DNA of 64,000 nucleotides from Amylostereum areolatum (lineage: Eukaryota > Basidiomycota > Agaricomycetes > Russulales > Stereaceae): positions 186,001-250,000 of the forward strand of contig SAXG01000059.1 in NCBI GenBank assembly GCA_012932865.1, given 5' to 3'. Of this stretch, positions 33,247-44,750 are shown piece by piece; within the stretch, counting starts at the first letter, position 1; every line of letters starts with the position of its first letter. The translations under genes and the position numbers were made by a program. The notes under the pieces are model-generated. The model saw only the letters and a program-made list of their open reading frames with translations. It made no database searches and was not told the origin of the DNA.

Positions 33247-34808
33247 AATTCCCCCGTTCGGACTCAACGGTTCCGACTCCAGCTCCAAAACAGGCTCTGA
33301 CACCGACATCAAGAAGCTGCATCTTCCCCCTCCCACTACACTTCACCCAAGAAGACGACGACCTCTTCTTTGCTCGACTTGGAGACACCACCCAAGAAGT
33401 TGCCTTTGTAACCACTGAGCTTAGTGGCATCATCTGGTACTTCACCAACGGAGACCAACCCGACCTCACCAAAGCTGACTTCGACTTCATTGCCGCCTCC
33501 GCCCTACCACCTGTTACTAACGAAGACTTCTCTGACCTTGACGAACCAGTCATGGCTGCCCAGTGGATCTGCACCGACCCCCAACCCCCTCTCCCCGCCG
33601 AGCTTGCCAACTGCACCGAAATTGGTGGAACATGGAACATTGTCATCGGCCAAACTGGCTCTCCCATCCAACACATGAATAACGGCACCGACAATGCATG
33701 GCTCATGGAAGTAAATGGCCAATGGGTCGCCATCCCTGCCGTGCTTGTTGCCGCCCTCAACCTGCCACCCCCCACCGTCAACGTCACTGCCCCCCCCATC
33801 ACCGTCAACCCCCCTGCGGTCACTGTTAGCGCCCCAGCCGCCGCCGCCGCCAGACCCCCTCGAAAGAAGGTCCACGCGGAAACTCCTGAAGGCTTCTCTG
33901 GGAAACGAGAGGACTTCAACGACTGGATGTGGTCATGCGAGGAGTACATGCGAGCCGCCGAGGATGACCTCGTGACGGACAAGGACAAAGTACTCTTCAT
34001 CCTCACCTACATGGCGGGGGAAGCAGCACGCACCTGGAAGGCCAAGTACGAAGATGCGCACCTAGCCAATGGAGCCATGGTCACCTGGGTGGACTTCCAC
34101 AAGGCACTCAAAAGCGCGTTCACCGACGTCAATGAGCAGCACCGTGCCGCGGTCGAACTGGACGGGTTCAAACAGACAAAGGGTACCACCGCCCATGGAT
34201 ACTTTGCCAGGTTTGAACAACTGGCAAGGAAGGCTGGGTACTCCACGGCGCAGGACCCCATCCACCTCATGCAGCTGCTTAAGCACAACATCTACTACCG
34301 GACCATCGACTCCATCTATGACAGCGGTCACGTCCCTCAGAAATATGAGGACCTCAAGGAGCGCATCATTCTGATTGATGGACTGCGACAGGAGCGGGAG
34401 GACCTGAAAACTCAACGCAGCGGCCCCGTGCAGAACCAAAAACCCAAAGGACAAGGGTCGTCCAATGGGCAGCAAGGGGGACAGGTCCCATGGCGCCGTG
34501 ACGGAACCGGCACGGTACACGGTGGCAAAGGACAGCCAATGGACGTCAACCGTGTCGACATTAAGGGCCGATGCTTCCGCTGCGGACAGAATGGCCACCA
34601 GGTGCGGGACTGCAGGGTGGACGTGAAGAACATCCGAGATATGTGGGGGAGGGACCGGTACACGGAACCACCAAAGCGGGAGGCTCGAGCACAGACGTTC
34701 GAGATGCCCACCGCCTGGGCTAGGAGCCTGTCGGCCGAAGATCGGAAAAGCGTGATGGACGCGCTTCAAGCTCAGCCAAAGGTGGAAGAGAAGAAGGAGG
34801 GTTTTTGA
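33247..34808 (+). CDS. Gag polyprotein of element 3
   Basis: The frame is open from before 33247 to the TGA at 34806-34808. A Pro/Val/Thr-rich linker is followed by the retrotransposon-gag domain (EGFSGKREDFNDWMWSCEEY, AGEAARTWKAKYED, ARFEQLARKAGY) and a CCHC zinc knuckle CFRCGQNGHQVRDC. The stop overlaps TTTTTGA. No certain start codon: it may be produced by recoding from the upstream ORF. Confidence 0.85.
34802..34808 (+). promoter_or_regulatory. Presumed -1 frameshift site (TTTTTGA) at gag stop of element 3
   Basis: The gag frame GGT TTT TGA lies exactly where pol opens in the -1 frame (TTG AGG GGG). It is the same sequence and register as in element 1. Confidence 0.65.
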
Positions 34809-37800
34809 GGGGGCTGACGATGTACACGGCATCTGAAGCCCAAGTTTCTGTTTCTCGCTCGTCTGGTTTTGTTGCGCCTCGGTGGCCTGGTTCTCGTTTG
34901 CATATGCGCATTGTTGATTCGGACTGTACTACTACGGGGGATATCCCCATTATGACTTCTTTTACGGACTCTATCGGTACGGGCACGCGTCCCGTTGTTA
35001 TTTTAGATAGTCAGGCTTCAATTTGTGAGCCTTCGGCTTTGGATACGGCATCAGTTTCGGTTTCAGTTTTGGATACAGCTTTGGATACGGACTCGGTTTT
35101 GGTCATGGACCCTGTGGAGACAGGGACAACGCCGTGCGATGGAAGGGGCACGGCGCTCGAATCATGTTATATGGCACCTGGAACGGCTCAATGGACGCTT
35201 TGTCGCTTAAGGGAAGACAAACCTGAAAGTGCAATTGCAATCCTTCGCATCTGGACACACCATCGACGTTGTGACGAGGCTACTTATGAAGCCATCAAGG
35301 AGATAACTGGCATGGAAGATGAATTAGCATGCCAAGCTCTACTAGAGCTCGCCACTCCCATGCAGTTCATATGCTCCTCCAGCGCCAAGGAACAAACGAT
35401 CATTCCCACACAACTCGTGGTAGATTCCAAGCGCATTGTCAAAGCTCTCGCACTCCTGGACAGTGGTTGCACTGGCTCGTGTATCAACACGAAGTTTGTG
35501 CAGGAAAATCACATTCCCACGCGACGGACTGCTCGCCCAATCCCAGTACGAAATGCAGACGGCACTCTCAATGCAGGAGGTCCCATCACGGAATATGTCA
35601 CACTTCGCCTAAATATTCAAGACCATGAAGAAAACATTGACCTGGCGGTCTCCAATCTAGGAGATACGGACCTCTTCATCGGACATGAGTGGCTGAAAAA
35701 GCACAATCCTCGCATCGACTGGAAATCAGGATCGATTGAATTCAACTGATGCCCTACAAGCTGCTCTCGTCCCCCTCCCCTTCTCAATATTGATGATGAC
35801 GAAGAAGAGGAGGAAGAGCCAGTCCACATGGAAAAGGACGAGCAGCTGTTCGCTTTCGACTGGGACGGTTACAAGACAACCTACCACATCCGGACCCATG
35901 CATCAGACATTGCAATCGAGGAGCACGCTAAGAAAAAGGAACAGACCTTCTCAGAATGGGTCCCAACAGTGTACCATGAATTCAAAGACATCTTTAACAA
36001 ATACGACTTCGACAAGCTTCCTGAGCGACGCCCATGGGACCACGCCATTGAACTGACTCCTAACTTCAAACCGGTCGATTGCAAAGTTTACCCCCTCACA
36101 TTGGACGAGCAGAAGCAACTGGACGCCTTTTTGGAAGAGAACCTGAGATCTGGCCGGATCCAGCCGTACAAATCACCCATGGCCTCCCCATTCTTCTTTA
36201 TCAAGAAAAAAGACGGCTCGTTACGTCCTGTGCAAGACTATTGAAAGCTCAATGAGATGACAATAAAGAACCGTTACCCGCTCCCACTCATCCAAGAGTT
36301 GGTTGATAAGCTTAAGGGAGCACGGCACTTTACCAAGCTCGATGTCCGATGGGGGTACAACAATGTTTGGATTAAAGAAGGAGACGAATGGAAAGTGGTG
36401 TTCTGCACAAACAAAGGCCTTTACGAGCCTACGGTCATGTTCTTCGGACTCACCAACTCCCTGTCCACGTTCCAAGCCATGATGAACGACCTGTTCAAAG
36501 ACTTGATCCACCAAGGAGTTGTGGTCGTCTATTTGGATGACATCCTCATCTTCACACATACACTAGAAGAACATCGTCGGATAGTCAAGGAGGTCCTTCG
36601 GATCCTGCGAGAAAACAAACTCTATCTGAAGCCAGAAAAGTGCGAGTTTGAGAAGGCAGAAATCGAATACCTGGGCATGATTGTCGGCAGAGGAAGGGTT
36701 CACATGGATCCAGCAAAGGCTGCAGCAATCACCAACTGGCCAGCCCCCAAAACGAAGAAACAACTTCAATCGTTTTTGGGCTTTTGCAGCTTCTACCGTC
36801 GCTTTATCAAGGACTTCAGTGGCATCGCTCACCCAATGACTAAACTCACAGGGAAGACGGAATGGGTCTGGGACACCCCGCAGCAGGAGGCGTTCGAGGA
36901 ACTCAAGCAACGTATAACATCGCAGCCGGTTCTAGCAATCCCTACAGATGAGGGACAGTTCCGTGTCGAAGCGGACTCCTCTGACTATGCCACGGGTGCG
37001 GTACTTTCGCAACAACAGGACAATGGCAAATGGCACCCGGTCGCCTTCCTCTCAAAGTCCCTCAGCGAAGCTGAGAGGAACTATGAGATTTATGACAAAG
37101 AATTACTGGCTATCATGACGGCACTAGAGGAATGGAGACAATACCTCATGGGGGCACGATAGGAGTTTGAAATCTGGTCGGATCATCGCAATCTCACGTA
37201 CTTCCGCAAGGCGCAGAAGCTAAATCAGAGACAAGCACGGTGGTTAACGGAGCTGCAAGAGTATCATTGTACGCTACTCCACAAGCCCGGCAAAACAATG
37301 GGTAAACCCGATGCTATTTCCCGACTAGCGGGCCTTGAGAAGGGGGAGAAAGACAATGAAAACATCGTCCTCCTGAAACCAGACCTCTTTCGCGCCCTCA
37401 ACCATGCAGGAATTATAACCAATGGACCTGACAATGTCCTCATTGAGCGGATTCAGGAGGCTACCTTACTCCGAGACCATGCAGTAGAACGCGCCTTAGC
37501 ACTCAAAGTGAAGGGATGGCTGGAACACACAGACAGAACGGTCACCTGGCAACACAGACTCTATGTCCCAAGAGACAAAGGACTCCGTGCAGACATCATC
37601 CAAGCTCATCATGACGGCCCGCTTGTCGGTCATCCAGGACGATACAAGACCCACGAGCTCATTACACGCAACTACTGGTGGCCTGCCATTAGAGACGATG
37701 TCCGGAAATATGTCGAAGGATGTGAGACCTGCCAACGTACCAAGATTAGACATGATCGCATTGCCGCTCCACTCCACCCACATGACCCGCCACAAGCGCC

Positions 37801-38980
37801 TTGGGAGCATGTATCCATCGACTTTGTCATGCCGCTCCCAGTCTCGGATGGAAAAGACGCCATCTGCAATGTGAACTGCATGGGTACCAAACAGGTTGTA
37901 TTCTGGGCCACGACCAAAGACCTAACGGAGGACGAACTCGCCTTTGAGTACCTACGCGAGGTGGTCCCCCATCATGGAATTCCTAGAAAGATCGTCAGCG
38001 ACCGTGGCAGCGTGTTTGTCTCCAAATTCACCACGGCATTGTTCCAACTGTTAGGCATTGAAGGGAACCCGTCCACGGCGTATCACCCTCAGACAGACGG
38101 ACAGACTGAACGCTCCAACATGACCATGGAAAACTACCTTCGCATCTTCGTCAATCAACGACAGGACAATTGGACACGTTACCTCCCACTTGCCATGACT
38201 GCGCTCAACAACATGGTCCATAGTTCGATTGGGATGTCTCCCAACTTTGCCAACTATGGTCGGGAACTCTACCTGGGGACAAACCCTCGATGCGAGACAG
38301 ACAACCCATCGGCAAACGAGTTTGCACAATGCATGCAAGACATCTATGAGGAAGCCCGCTCTGCGCTAAAGGCAGCACAGGGTGATCAAAAGCGCTTTTA
38401 CGACCGCAAGAAGGACGAACCAATAGATTACAAAATTGGCGACTTCGTCTGGCTGGAAGCCAAGACCAGAGATGGCCAAACTGTAATCAAAATGGCACGT
38501 CCTATGCAAAAGCTAGATGACAAGTGCTTCGGTCCTTTCGAAATCCTGGAAAAAGTCGGAGCATCGGCCTACAAGCTTCGCCTCCCTGCATCCTGGTCAC
38601 GAAAACATCCGGTCTTCAACAAGTCCCTCCTATCTCCACACAACGGTCCCGCCTTTGACAACTAGAAAGCACCTGCACCTCCACCCCCAGAGTTAGTCCA
38701 AGGAGAGGAAGTCTATGAGGTCGAAAAGATTATAGACTCCAAAAAAGTTGGTCGCAGCTTCAAGTACCTCGTCAAATGGAAAGGCTACCCAGACAATGAC
38801 AATACTTGGGAACCTCTCACCAATCTCCAGAATGCTAAGAAACGCATTGATGACTTCCACCGTGAACATCCGGGTGCTCTAAAACCTGCACGCCTTAATC
38901 GTTGGGAACTCCTGTCGGAGGAAGAAACTGGATCTGATTACGACGAGGACGTCGAATCTAAGGAAGGGGTGATGTCATGA
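34806..38980 (+). pseudogene. Pol of element 3 with four nonsense codons
   Basis: A single frame throughout: protease with ALLDSGCTGSCINTKFV and FIGHEWLKKHNPRIDW, RT with [16 protein letters not shown] and YLDDILIF, RNase H, integrase (zinc-binding HPGRYKTHEL/CETCQRTK, core SDRGSVF, HPQTDGQTERSNM) and a chromodomain ending near 38890. Stops are TGA 35747-35749, TGA 36242-36244, TAG 37160-37162 and TAG 38663-38665. Each sits where related elements would plausibly have Arg (CGA) or Gln (CAG), so C-to-T transitions explain all of them. There are no frameshifts. The last three stops are shared with element 2. Confidence 0.9.
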
Positions 38981-39401
38981 ACGGTCTATAATTTTCTTTT
39001 TACTTTACATTGGTTACACGCTTTTGGACTTATGCTTATCACCGGTCCGGCTCCACTTCGGCCCGGACCCGGTTCATCTATATCCCGCCCGGACCCACGT
39101 GACTCATCTCGGCCCAGGTCTGACTCCTTTCTCTTGACTCATGCTGTACGATACTGACTCATGCTGTGCTCTTTTACATACGACTGCTCACTTATACTAG
39201 GTCTGCTTACTGATTGCCGTGTATCGGTTGCTTACCTAAGTCTCTCTCCTCTTGTGTATATAAGGCTCGCTCTCGCTGTACATATTCCTTATCTCGAGCT
39301 AGTCAATTCTACCGACTTTGCTTGCTTTCCCCTGTCTGTCGCCGTGTCTGATTGGCTCTCCTCCGTCGTCCTCATCTTCTAGTCAGCTGTGTCGTAACTT
39401 G
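36111..39401 (+). repeat. Right arm of the 3.29-kb inverted repeat
   Basis: Mirror image of 26972-30262 with a 5.85-kb spacer. The arm covers part of RT, RNase H, integrase, chromodomain and the 3' LTR. See element 2 for the match statistics. Confidence 0.92.
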
Positions 39402-39428
39402 GTGCTGTCGCACTAGTCGTTGCTGACA
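38973..39428 (+). repeat. 3' LTR of element 3
   Basis: 456 bp, TGTCATGAACGG...GTTGCTGACA. It matches the element 2 LTR over the shared length, including the two blocks missing from the 5' LTR of element 3. Confidence 0.92.
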
Positions 39429-40209
39429 CGGCAGCGGCACCAACAACACGATTCTCCCACCAGTGACTGGTGCTCCTCGCAGCATGACTGCCATGCTGTG
39501 TTCATTCATGGGTGTACAGTAGTATCCTCCTGTGGGTAACAGCAGTGAATGAATCCCGGTCAAGTTGTGGTGAATAGCTCAATATTGGTATGTCCGTGGC
39601 CTTATAACCTTGATACTGATCCTTATTGAACACATTGTTTGCAGGCCCAGTTCTCTTAAATCTTGATTAACTACTGTTACACATGTATCCTATCAAACAT
39701 ATGCATATACATCATGTTTTGTAGACTGTCGAGTGAGCTGTGGCCTGTGGATGCTTTTACCCCGTGAACGGTGCAAACACGAGGTGGGGCAATGTGTCGG
39801 ATGAAGTCGGAAATACTCGACGGGTGCTGTCGGAATGCTGCCGATCTCGGACTGATCTGACTGATCTGACCTCAGGTTTCCGTAAGTTTGATGGGACCAT
39901 AGGAAACCGTAAGACGAGAATCCGTAGGCTGCCGGAAGGATTCCTTACGGATCCGTAAGGAGCCTCTGCCATATGGATCCGTACGTTTAGCGGGTAGCTG
40001 TGTAACCTAAGTTTCCGGTTTGGTCGTGTAGCTTTGGCACTTCTCAACCCGCTCACGCACATCAGGCCATGGGTTGACACTGTTTTGTTTGCACACGATG
40101 CACCAGTGACTATGAAGGTAAATAGCTCATTGTTCGAAACCCTAACCGTCTCTATCCCTCCTCGCTTTTCCTCTCTTTCGCATCCTCTCCGCAACCCATA
40201 CTGGCCACT
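39429..40209. other. Non-coding stretch with a 20-bp perfect palindrome
   Basis: No gene is supported. A perfect palindrome TCCTTACGGATCCGTAAGGA lies at 39942-39961. Several further CCGTAAG/CTTACGG and GGATCCGTA words lie within 39885-39990, which looks like the core of a small repetitive element, although I could not define its ends. Confidence 0.5.
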
Positions 40210-41547
40210 TCATGGCGACGTCTGCCACAAATGACGCATCATATCCGATGCATTGTAGTTCGAATACGCCGAGACTCTACCCAATTTCATTGCCTCAGTG
40301 ACACTTTCATCCGAGAGACAAACGAGAGAATCACTTACTACGATACCAGAACACAACCCTTGGAGCATGTCGTCTTCGGTCAAGCCAGCAGGCGGTGGCG
40401 GATTATTCCTCCTGTTTGGATGTTTCGCCGTCCACTGCTTGTGCGCCCTCACGATTTCCTCCGTTTTTGTTCGGAGGGCAAATTCCCCGGGTGGGCCCTC
40501 AAGCGCGGCGTACTTGTTGAACCAGGCGCGTGCGGCAAGGGACGCAAAACACTCGCGCATACTCGTCGCCAAGATGCACGCCCACTTGCGCTGGCTCTGT
40601 ATCAAAGCGTCCACCCGTGAATAAACCTACATTAATGACCACATTGGAACCGCACGAACCTGCTTCGAAAATGCGCAAAACTCTTCTTTCCTGAGGTCTT
40701 CGTTACATCTCCTCATCACGTACTCTCCGAAATACGACCAGCGAGGCTTCTCGTCGCCTTCGACCTTCACCCAAAGTGTCATCTTCACCCCTCGCCACGC
40801 TAGGTCGTCCATATCTTCACGCGAGCTCACGACAGTCCCCGGCTGGCCGCGCGCACGGGGAAGGCCTGGGTTAGGGGCCATCTCCGGCCAGATCATGTGT
40901 CGTACTTCGCCAGACGGAACATTTTTTGAGGCGCCGATCTGGCCGAGAAGTTGGCGAGCTGCACAGGAATAGGTCCCTGTGAGAAATGGACGGCTAACGG
41001 ATGTGTTCGGCGGTGTGAACTGTGGAATAGTGTACGACGGAATGGCTGCGACACGGGCAGAGAGTGGGTTGGGAAAGGGTCCATAGGTACGAGGCGGGGG
41101 AGGGTTACTGTAGATGGTGATAGAGGGGCTAGCATAGGAGTCCCAGTCCGTTGTGGTACTACTGGCATGTCGAGCTCTGTGCATGGCCCTGCGCGAGGAA
41201 GCCTATAAAGGGAAAGCAGTAGTTCAGATGGTACGGATAGCATACACGAAAGAGTGGAGTACCACGTCCTTAGCGTTTGATCGTGTTTCGTCTTCGTCTT
41301 CGTTTTCTTCTTCTTCGTCTTTGTCCTCGTCTTCATCGTTTTCATAATCTTCGTTGTCGTCGTCATCGTTGTCGTCGTCGTCGTCGTCGTCGTCGTCGTT
41401 GTTGCTGTTGTTGTTGTTGTTGTCGTCGTCGTTGTCGTCGTCGTCGTTGTTGTTGTTGTTGTTGTCGTCGTCGTCTGAACTTGTCAGATTCGACAGATCG
41501 GACAAGTCGGACAAGTGCCACATTGGTTCTTCGACTTTTGCGAGCAT
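40210..41547 (-). CDS. Hypothetical protein with a long Asp/Asn/Glu tract, three exons
   Basis: The model is complement(join(40210-40596, 40660-41202, 41263-41547)), 404 residues, with introns of 63 and 60 nt, both phase 0. After MLAKVEEPMWHLSDLSDLSN, exon 1 encodes an almost uninterrupted Asp/Asn/Glu tract of about 65 residues made of GAC/AAC/GAA triplets. Exons 2 and 3 are globular-looking: Pro-rich, then WRGVKMTLWVKVEGDEKPRWSYFGEYVM, then SQRKWACILATSMRECFASL and AHKQWTAKHPNRRNNPPP. No domain is recognised. The acidic tract is expected to vary in length between strains. A shorter protein starting at the ATG at 41184 is the alternative. Confidence 0.6.
41285..41475. repeat. Trinucleotide microsatellite (GTC/GTT/TTC) inside a coding exon
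   Basis: Runs of GTCGTC, GTTGTT and TTCTTC on the plus strand encode Asp, Asn and Glu on the minus strand in the acidic-tract protein. Confidence 0.9.
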
Positions 41548-41714
41548 ACCAAACGCCTCTCTGTCGAAATGCGGTGGCAGTGATACTGATACTGCACGGG
41601 GATCCAGGTTGCACTTTGCTGACTTCGTATCTTCAGGACTCGGAAGGGAGGGGTGGGATGTACGATAAAGACTAGTAGCAGCGTCAGAAGGGTTTGTGCA
41701 ATAAAATGACAGTG

Positions 41715-42597
41715 TTACGGAAAGCTATGCAATTGAGGATGTTGAGCACTCTCCTTGATCGCGCCTGGTCCAGGTTCGATAAGCTTGCCCTCGATTCTGG
41801 GACGTTTCGTATGATGCGGGGCATGGGTAGTGGGTGGCTTTCCATCGACTATCTGGAAATGCCTGGAGCCTAGCCAACGGCGTGTGAATTTGGTCTTGGA
41901 GTTGTCATATACGATCGGTGACCGCGTATGGCCCTGCTACAGGAAGTGAATCAATATGCATATTCACAGGCAAAGACAACGGACGCACTGCGATGGAACA
42001 AGAAGTCACGAGAGCTTTTGTATCAGTACCGTCTGCCATAGGACGATTGACTTCCGTCGAGGCCTAGTGATTGTTGGGAAGGGTCAAGGACGATCAACAG
42101 CTCGCACAAATGCCTACCGTTTCCTTCATGTGGACATAGCGAGGCGGACAATTTCTAGGGATCTCTGTCTCGTCTTCGTCATCAGTGATCTCGATGATCT
42201 CGACCTACAGAATAACGAGGATAAAGAACACCTCGAAACCGACAAAGGATACGCAACGCACCTTGCGCTTAGCAAGATATTTCTTACTGCCTTCACCTTG
42301 CGAAGGCAGCAAATTTACAGGCTGCCAATGAAGCGCCTTCGGCTTCGCCTCGAATATCCCCCTCCTGATCTCGGGACTGTCATGTTCCCTTCGCTCCCTC
42401 TCCAGCTCTCCACGTAGCCTTTCTACCTCTCTCTCGGCACTGTCAGCTCGTAGCAGCGCGGCGTCGTGCTCGTGACGTGTATCAATAAGGTCTTGTTCCA
42501 ACCGTGCGACGTTCTTCTGTAATACATCGCGTTCGCGTTGCAGGTCCTTGAGTTGGTACTCCAGCCGTTGAGGACCGATTGACCCCTGGGAGTTCAT
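41715..42597 (-). CDS. Hypothetical coiled-coil protein, four exons
   Basis: The model is complement(join(41715-41936, 41989-42063, 42118-42204, 42262-42597)), 239 residues, with introns of 52, 54 and 57 nt, all phase 0. Residues about 10-75 form a strong heptad-type coiled coil (LEYQLKDLQRERDVLQKNV, AEREVERLRGELERERRE). An acidic stretch EIIEITDDEDETEI follows, with a SUMO-interaction-like look, then a short basic tail (YDNSKTKFTRRWLGSRHF, TKRPRIEGK). No family is recognised. The start ATG 42597 is the first in frame. Coil plus basic tail suggests a scaffold or DNA-associated protein, but that is a guess. Confidence 0.6.
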
Positions 42598-43481
42598 GTG
42601 AGGTTGTGTACTGGTGTCTCGATGTAAATGTCGAATGATTGATGGGATGGCCGAGGCCCGATGTTAGTCTCCAGTAGACTGGAGGCCGAGTCTTCAACGT
42701 TCAGCGGACACTGACGAGACGAGTAAGTAGTGTCTAGTTAAAGACTGGTAGAATTGAAATTCGTCGGGCGTTGATAGGGATCTGCGACATCTCGGCCGCG
42801 TCATCCAATCCGTCCCAATTTGGGCACGTTCTGCACGTGATAGCTGGCAGAGACGTGTCTCGCCGAGCTTCATCCATCCGTTCCAGTACAACCGTCTCGT
42901 TTTTGCTACTCGTTCTGTCCCTTTCTATCCCCACATGTATTTGAATAGCAAAGAATGCAATCACAGTGATCTAGTACCGGCCCCCTGACCCTGCCTCTGA
43001 AGCTCGATGAGACCTCGCGAACTCCGCTGCAGTACCAGACGACGTGGACCCGGGATAATTCACTCTACTATTTGTTTCTCTGACTATATTTGACCCCCTC
43101 TTCGATATATTGACCCTCGCGCCCCATTGCCCTACTCTTACATCCCACTTTACGCTACATACCTTCACCCACTGCCGCATTTAGTCCTAGGTATTTGACG
43201 CGGGATACAAATGTATTTAATTCAAATTTAAAAAAGGTGAGATCACGTGAGACAGTCTCGATGTTCGAATTTCAAGCTCCAAGCGTTTTAACGTTCATTG
43301 ACCATTGATCTTTGCTCAGGTTCAACGACATTCCACGGCTCCACATTTCTCGCTCGCCAACACCCAACGCTCTTAACGGAACGTCTCAAATTCACATCCG
43401 CACTTGTCCTTGTCACTCTGTACGTCCTGCGTGTCCCATCCCGTAATTCTGCGTTGTAAGGGCAGTACGTAGGTCTGAATC
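42598..43481. other. Intergenic region between divergent genes
   Basis: No supported gene in about 880 bp; it must contain the promoters of the coiled-coil gene (-) and the next gene (+). No clear TATA box at the usual distance. Confidence 0.5.
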
Positions 43482-44159
43482 ATGCCCCCCTCGCCCCGAT
43501 CGACTGCCAAGAAAAGCGTCCACTGGGGAAACATTTCGACCCCTCCGAAACCCTCAAGGCGAGCTCCCCATTGTACAAAATGTCATAAACCCCGGGCAGG
43601 CCATCCTCGTCAAGGTTGCCCCTTTGAGAATGCTCCTTCCGTCGCCTCCACCCCGTCGGAGTCAATCGCAGAATTAGACACGGATTGTCTTTCAACCTAC
43701 GAAGTCGACTCCGCGACTCCATCTCGGTGCGCTTCCCAAGGGTCTCCCATTTCCGTCAGGCTCATCAGCATGTCTAGCACACTTTCAAGTCCCCCTTCGT
43801 CGATAATGGACACAGCTTCGTTGTCACAAGGTTCAGTCAAACACGATCTTTCGCGCGAATTCCTGGATGCATTGACGGAGGCTGGGAACCCAGTATCTGT
43901 TACTGTTTACCGGGTGCCAACAGATGCGCTGCCGAAGTTGACAGCCTCCGCCGTCAACCTGGGCTACCATTTTCAGTCACGCAATCCAAAGGGTCAATCG
44001 CCAGTGACAGGGCCAGAGTCTATCGTCATCATGAGTAGGGAGGCGTCTTTGGTTGCTGACCTCTGTGAACAGCTGTCCGGATCGAAATACGCAGGAGGGG
44101 TGAGTGTCGGGATTATCGCCGGCGTCCTTGCTACTTTCGCAGGTCTTTCATTGTCTTAA
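43482..44159 (+). CDS. Small conserved-looking protein with Cys/His cluster and C-terminal hydrophobic segment
   Basis: An intronless frame of 225 residues from ATG 43482. Near the N-terminus is CTKCHKPRAGHPRQGC (C-x2-C...H...C), a possible zinc-binding cluster, inside a basic Ser/Pro-rich stretch. The middle is Ser-rich; then comes a more structured part (FLDALTEAGNPVSVTVYRVP, ESIVIMSREASLVADLCEQL). The last 20 residues (GVSVGIIAGVLATFAGLSLS) are hydrophobic and could be a tail anchor. I recall similar mushroom proteins without assigned function. Good codon continuity and a single long frame support it as a gene. Confidence 0.65.
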   Translation: MPPSPRSTAKKSVHWGNISTPPKPSRRAPHCTKCHKPRAGHPRQGCPFENAPSVASTPSESIAELDTDCLSTYEVDSATPSRCASQGSPISVRLISMSSTLSSPPSSIMDTASLSQGSVKHDLSREFLDALTEAGNPVSVTVYRVPTDALPKLTASAVNLGYHFQSRNPKGQSPVTGPESIVIMSREASLVADLCEQLSGSKYAGGVSVGIIAGVLATFAGLSLS

Positions 44160-44750
44160 TCGACTCCGGATCTTCACCAACTACTGTATCTTTTTGACTG
44201 TAGGTTCAATCGGGTTTTGGATACCATATAACCTCATTGTCATTAGCCTGTCGTGACCAATGTGATACCATAAGTACCCATTTCACCTTGTTTCATGTTC
44301 TTTCTTTCGCAGTATCCTCACGGTCTCTTCCTATCTCGTTGTTCTCTCATTCCCACTTGCTTGTATCATTGACCATGTCCGCCGTGCTTTCCAATCTTCT
44401 TTATCCGTAGTTCCACTGGTTCTTTATTGCTTATTGTTAAACGTACAGTCAGGACTGTACGAAAAGCGGAGCGATGCATTTTCATGTTTTCTGTTTCCCT
44501 CAGTCGCCGTTATGGCATCCGTGAGTGTGAAATTAAGTACACGAACTTAGAGTGAGCGTCACAACAAAAAAAAGATAAGGGTATACATGGCGTCGTACTT
44601 ACTATGATCAGTGGCATGATGCCACGTCGGTATATAGGAATGAATGTACCACGTCGAAAATCCGGCTGCCTCCGACTTGCGATTCTCACGTTCCAGCCAA
44701 GCGTCAGCCGTTCGGCGGCGTATGATTCTGTGCCATTTGAGCCGCGCATC
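44160..44750. other. Intergenic region upstream of PCF11
   Basis: No supported gene. The frame of PCF11 stays open upstream to 44604, but that stretch lacks conserved features. Confidence 0.5.

Larger units (their letters stand above)
31971..39428 (+). mobile_element. Ty3/Gypsy chromovirus element 3, probably chimeric
   Basis: A 5' LTR (31971-32395, 425 bp), upstream ORF, gag, pol and 3' LTR (38973-39428, 456 bp). Unlike element 1, its two LTRs differ in length because of two indels, and the flanking 5-mers (ATAGG left, CGGCA right) do not match. The 3' LTR instead matches element 2. Together this suggests that the left and right parts come from different copies joined by recombination or conversion. 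Pol has four in-frame stops and no frameshift. Confidence 0.88.

Noticed and set aside
40627..40659. 33-nt intron in the acidic-tract gene
   Set aside because: Too short for this genome; the downstream acceptor at 40597 gives a normal 63-nt intron and also keeps frame.
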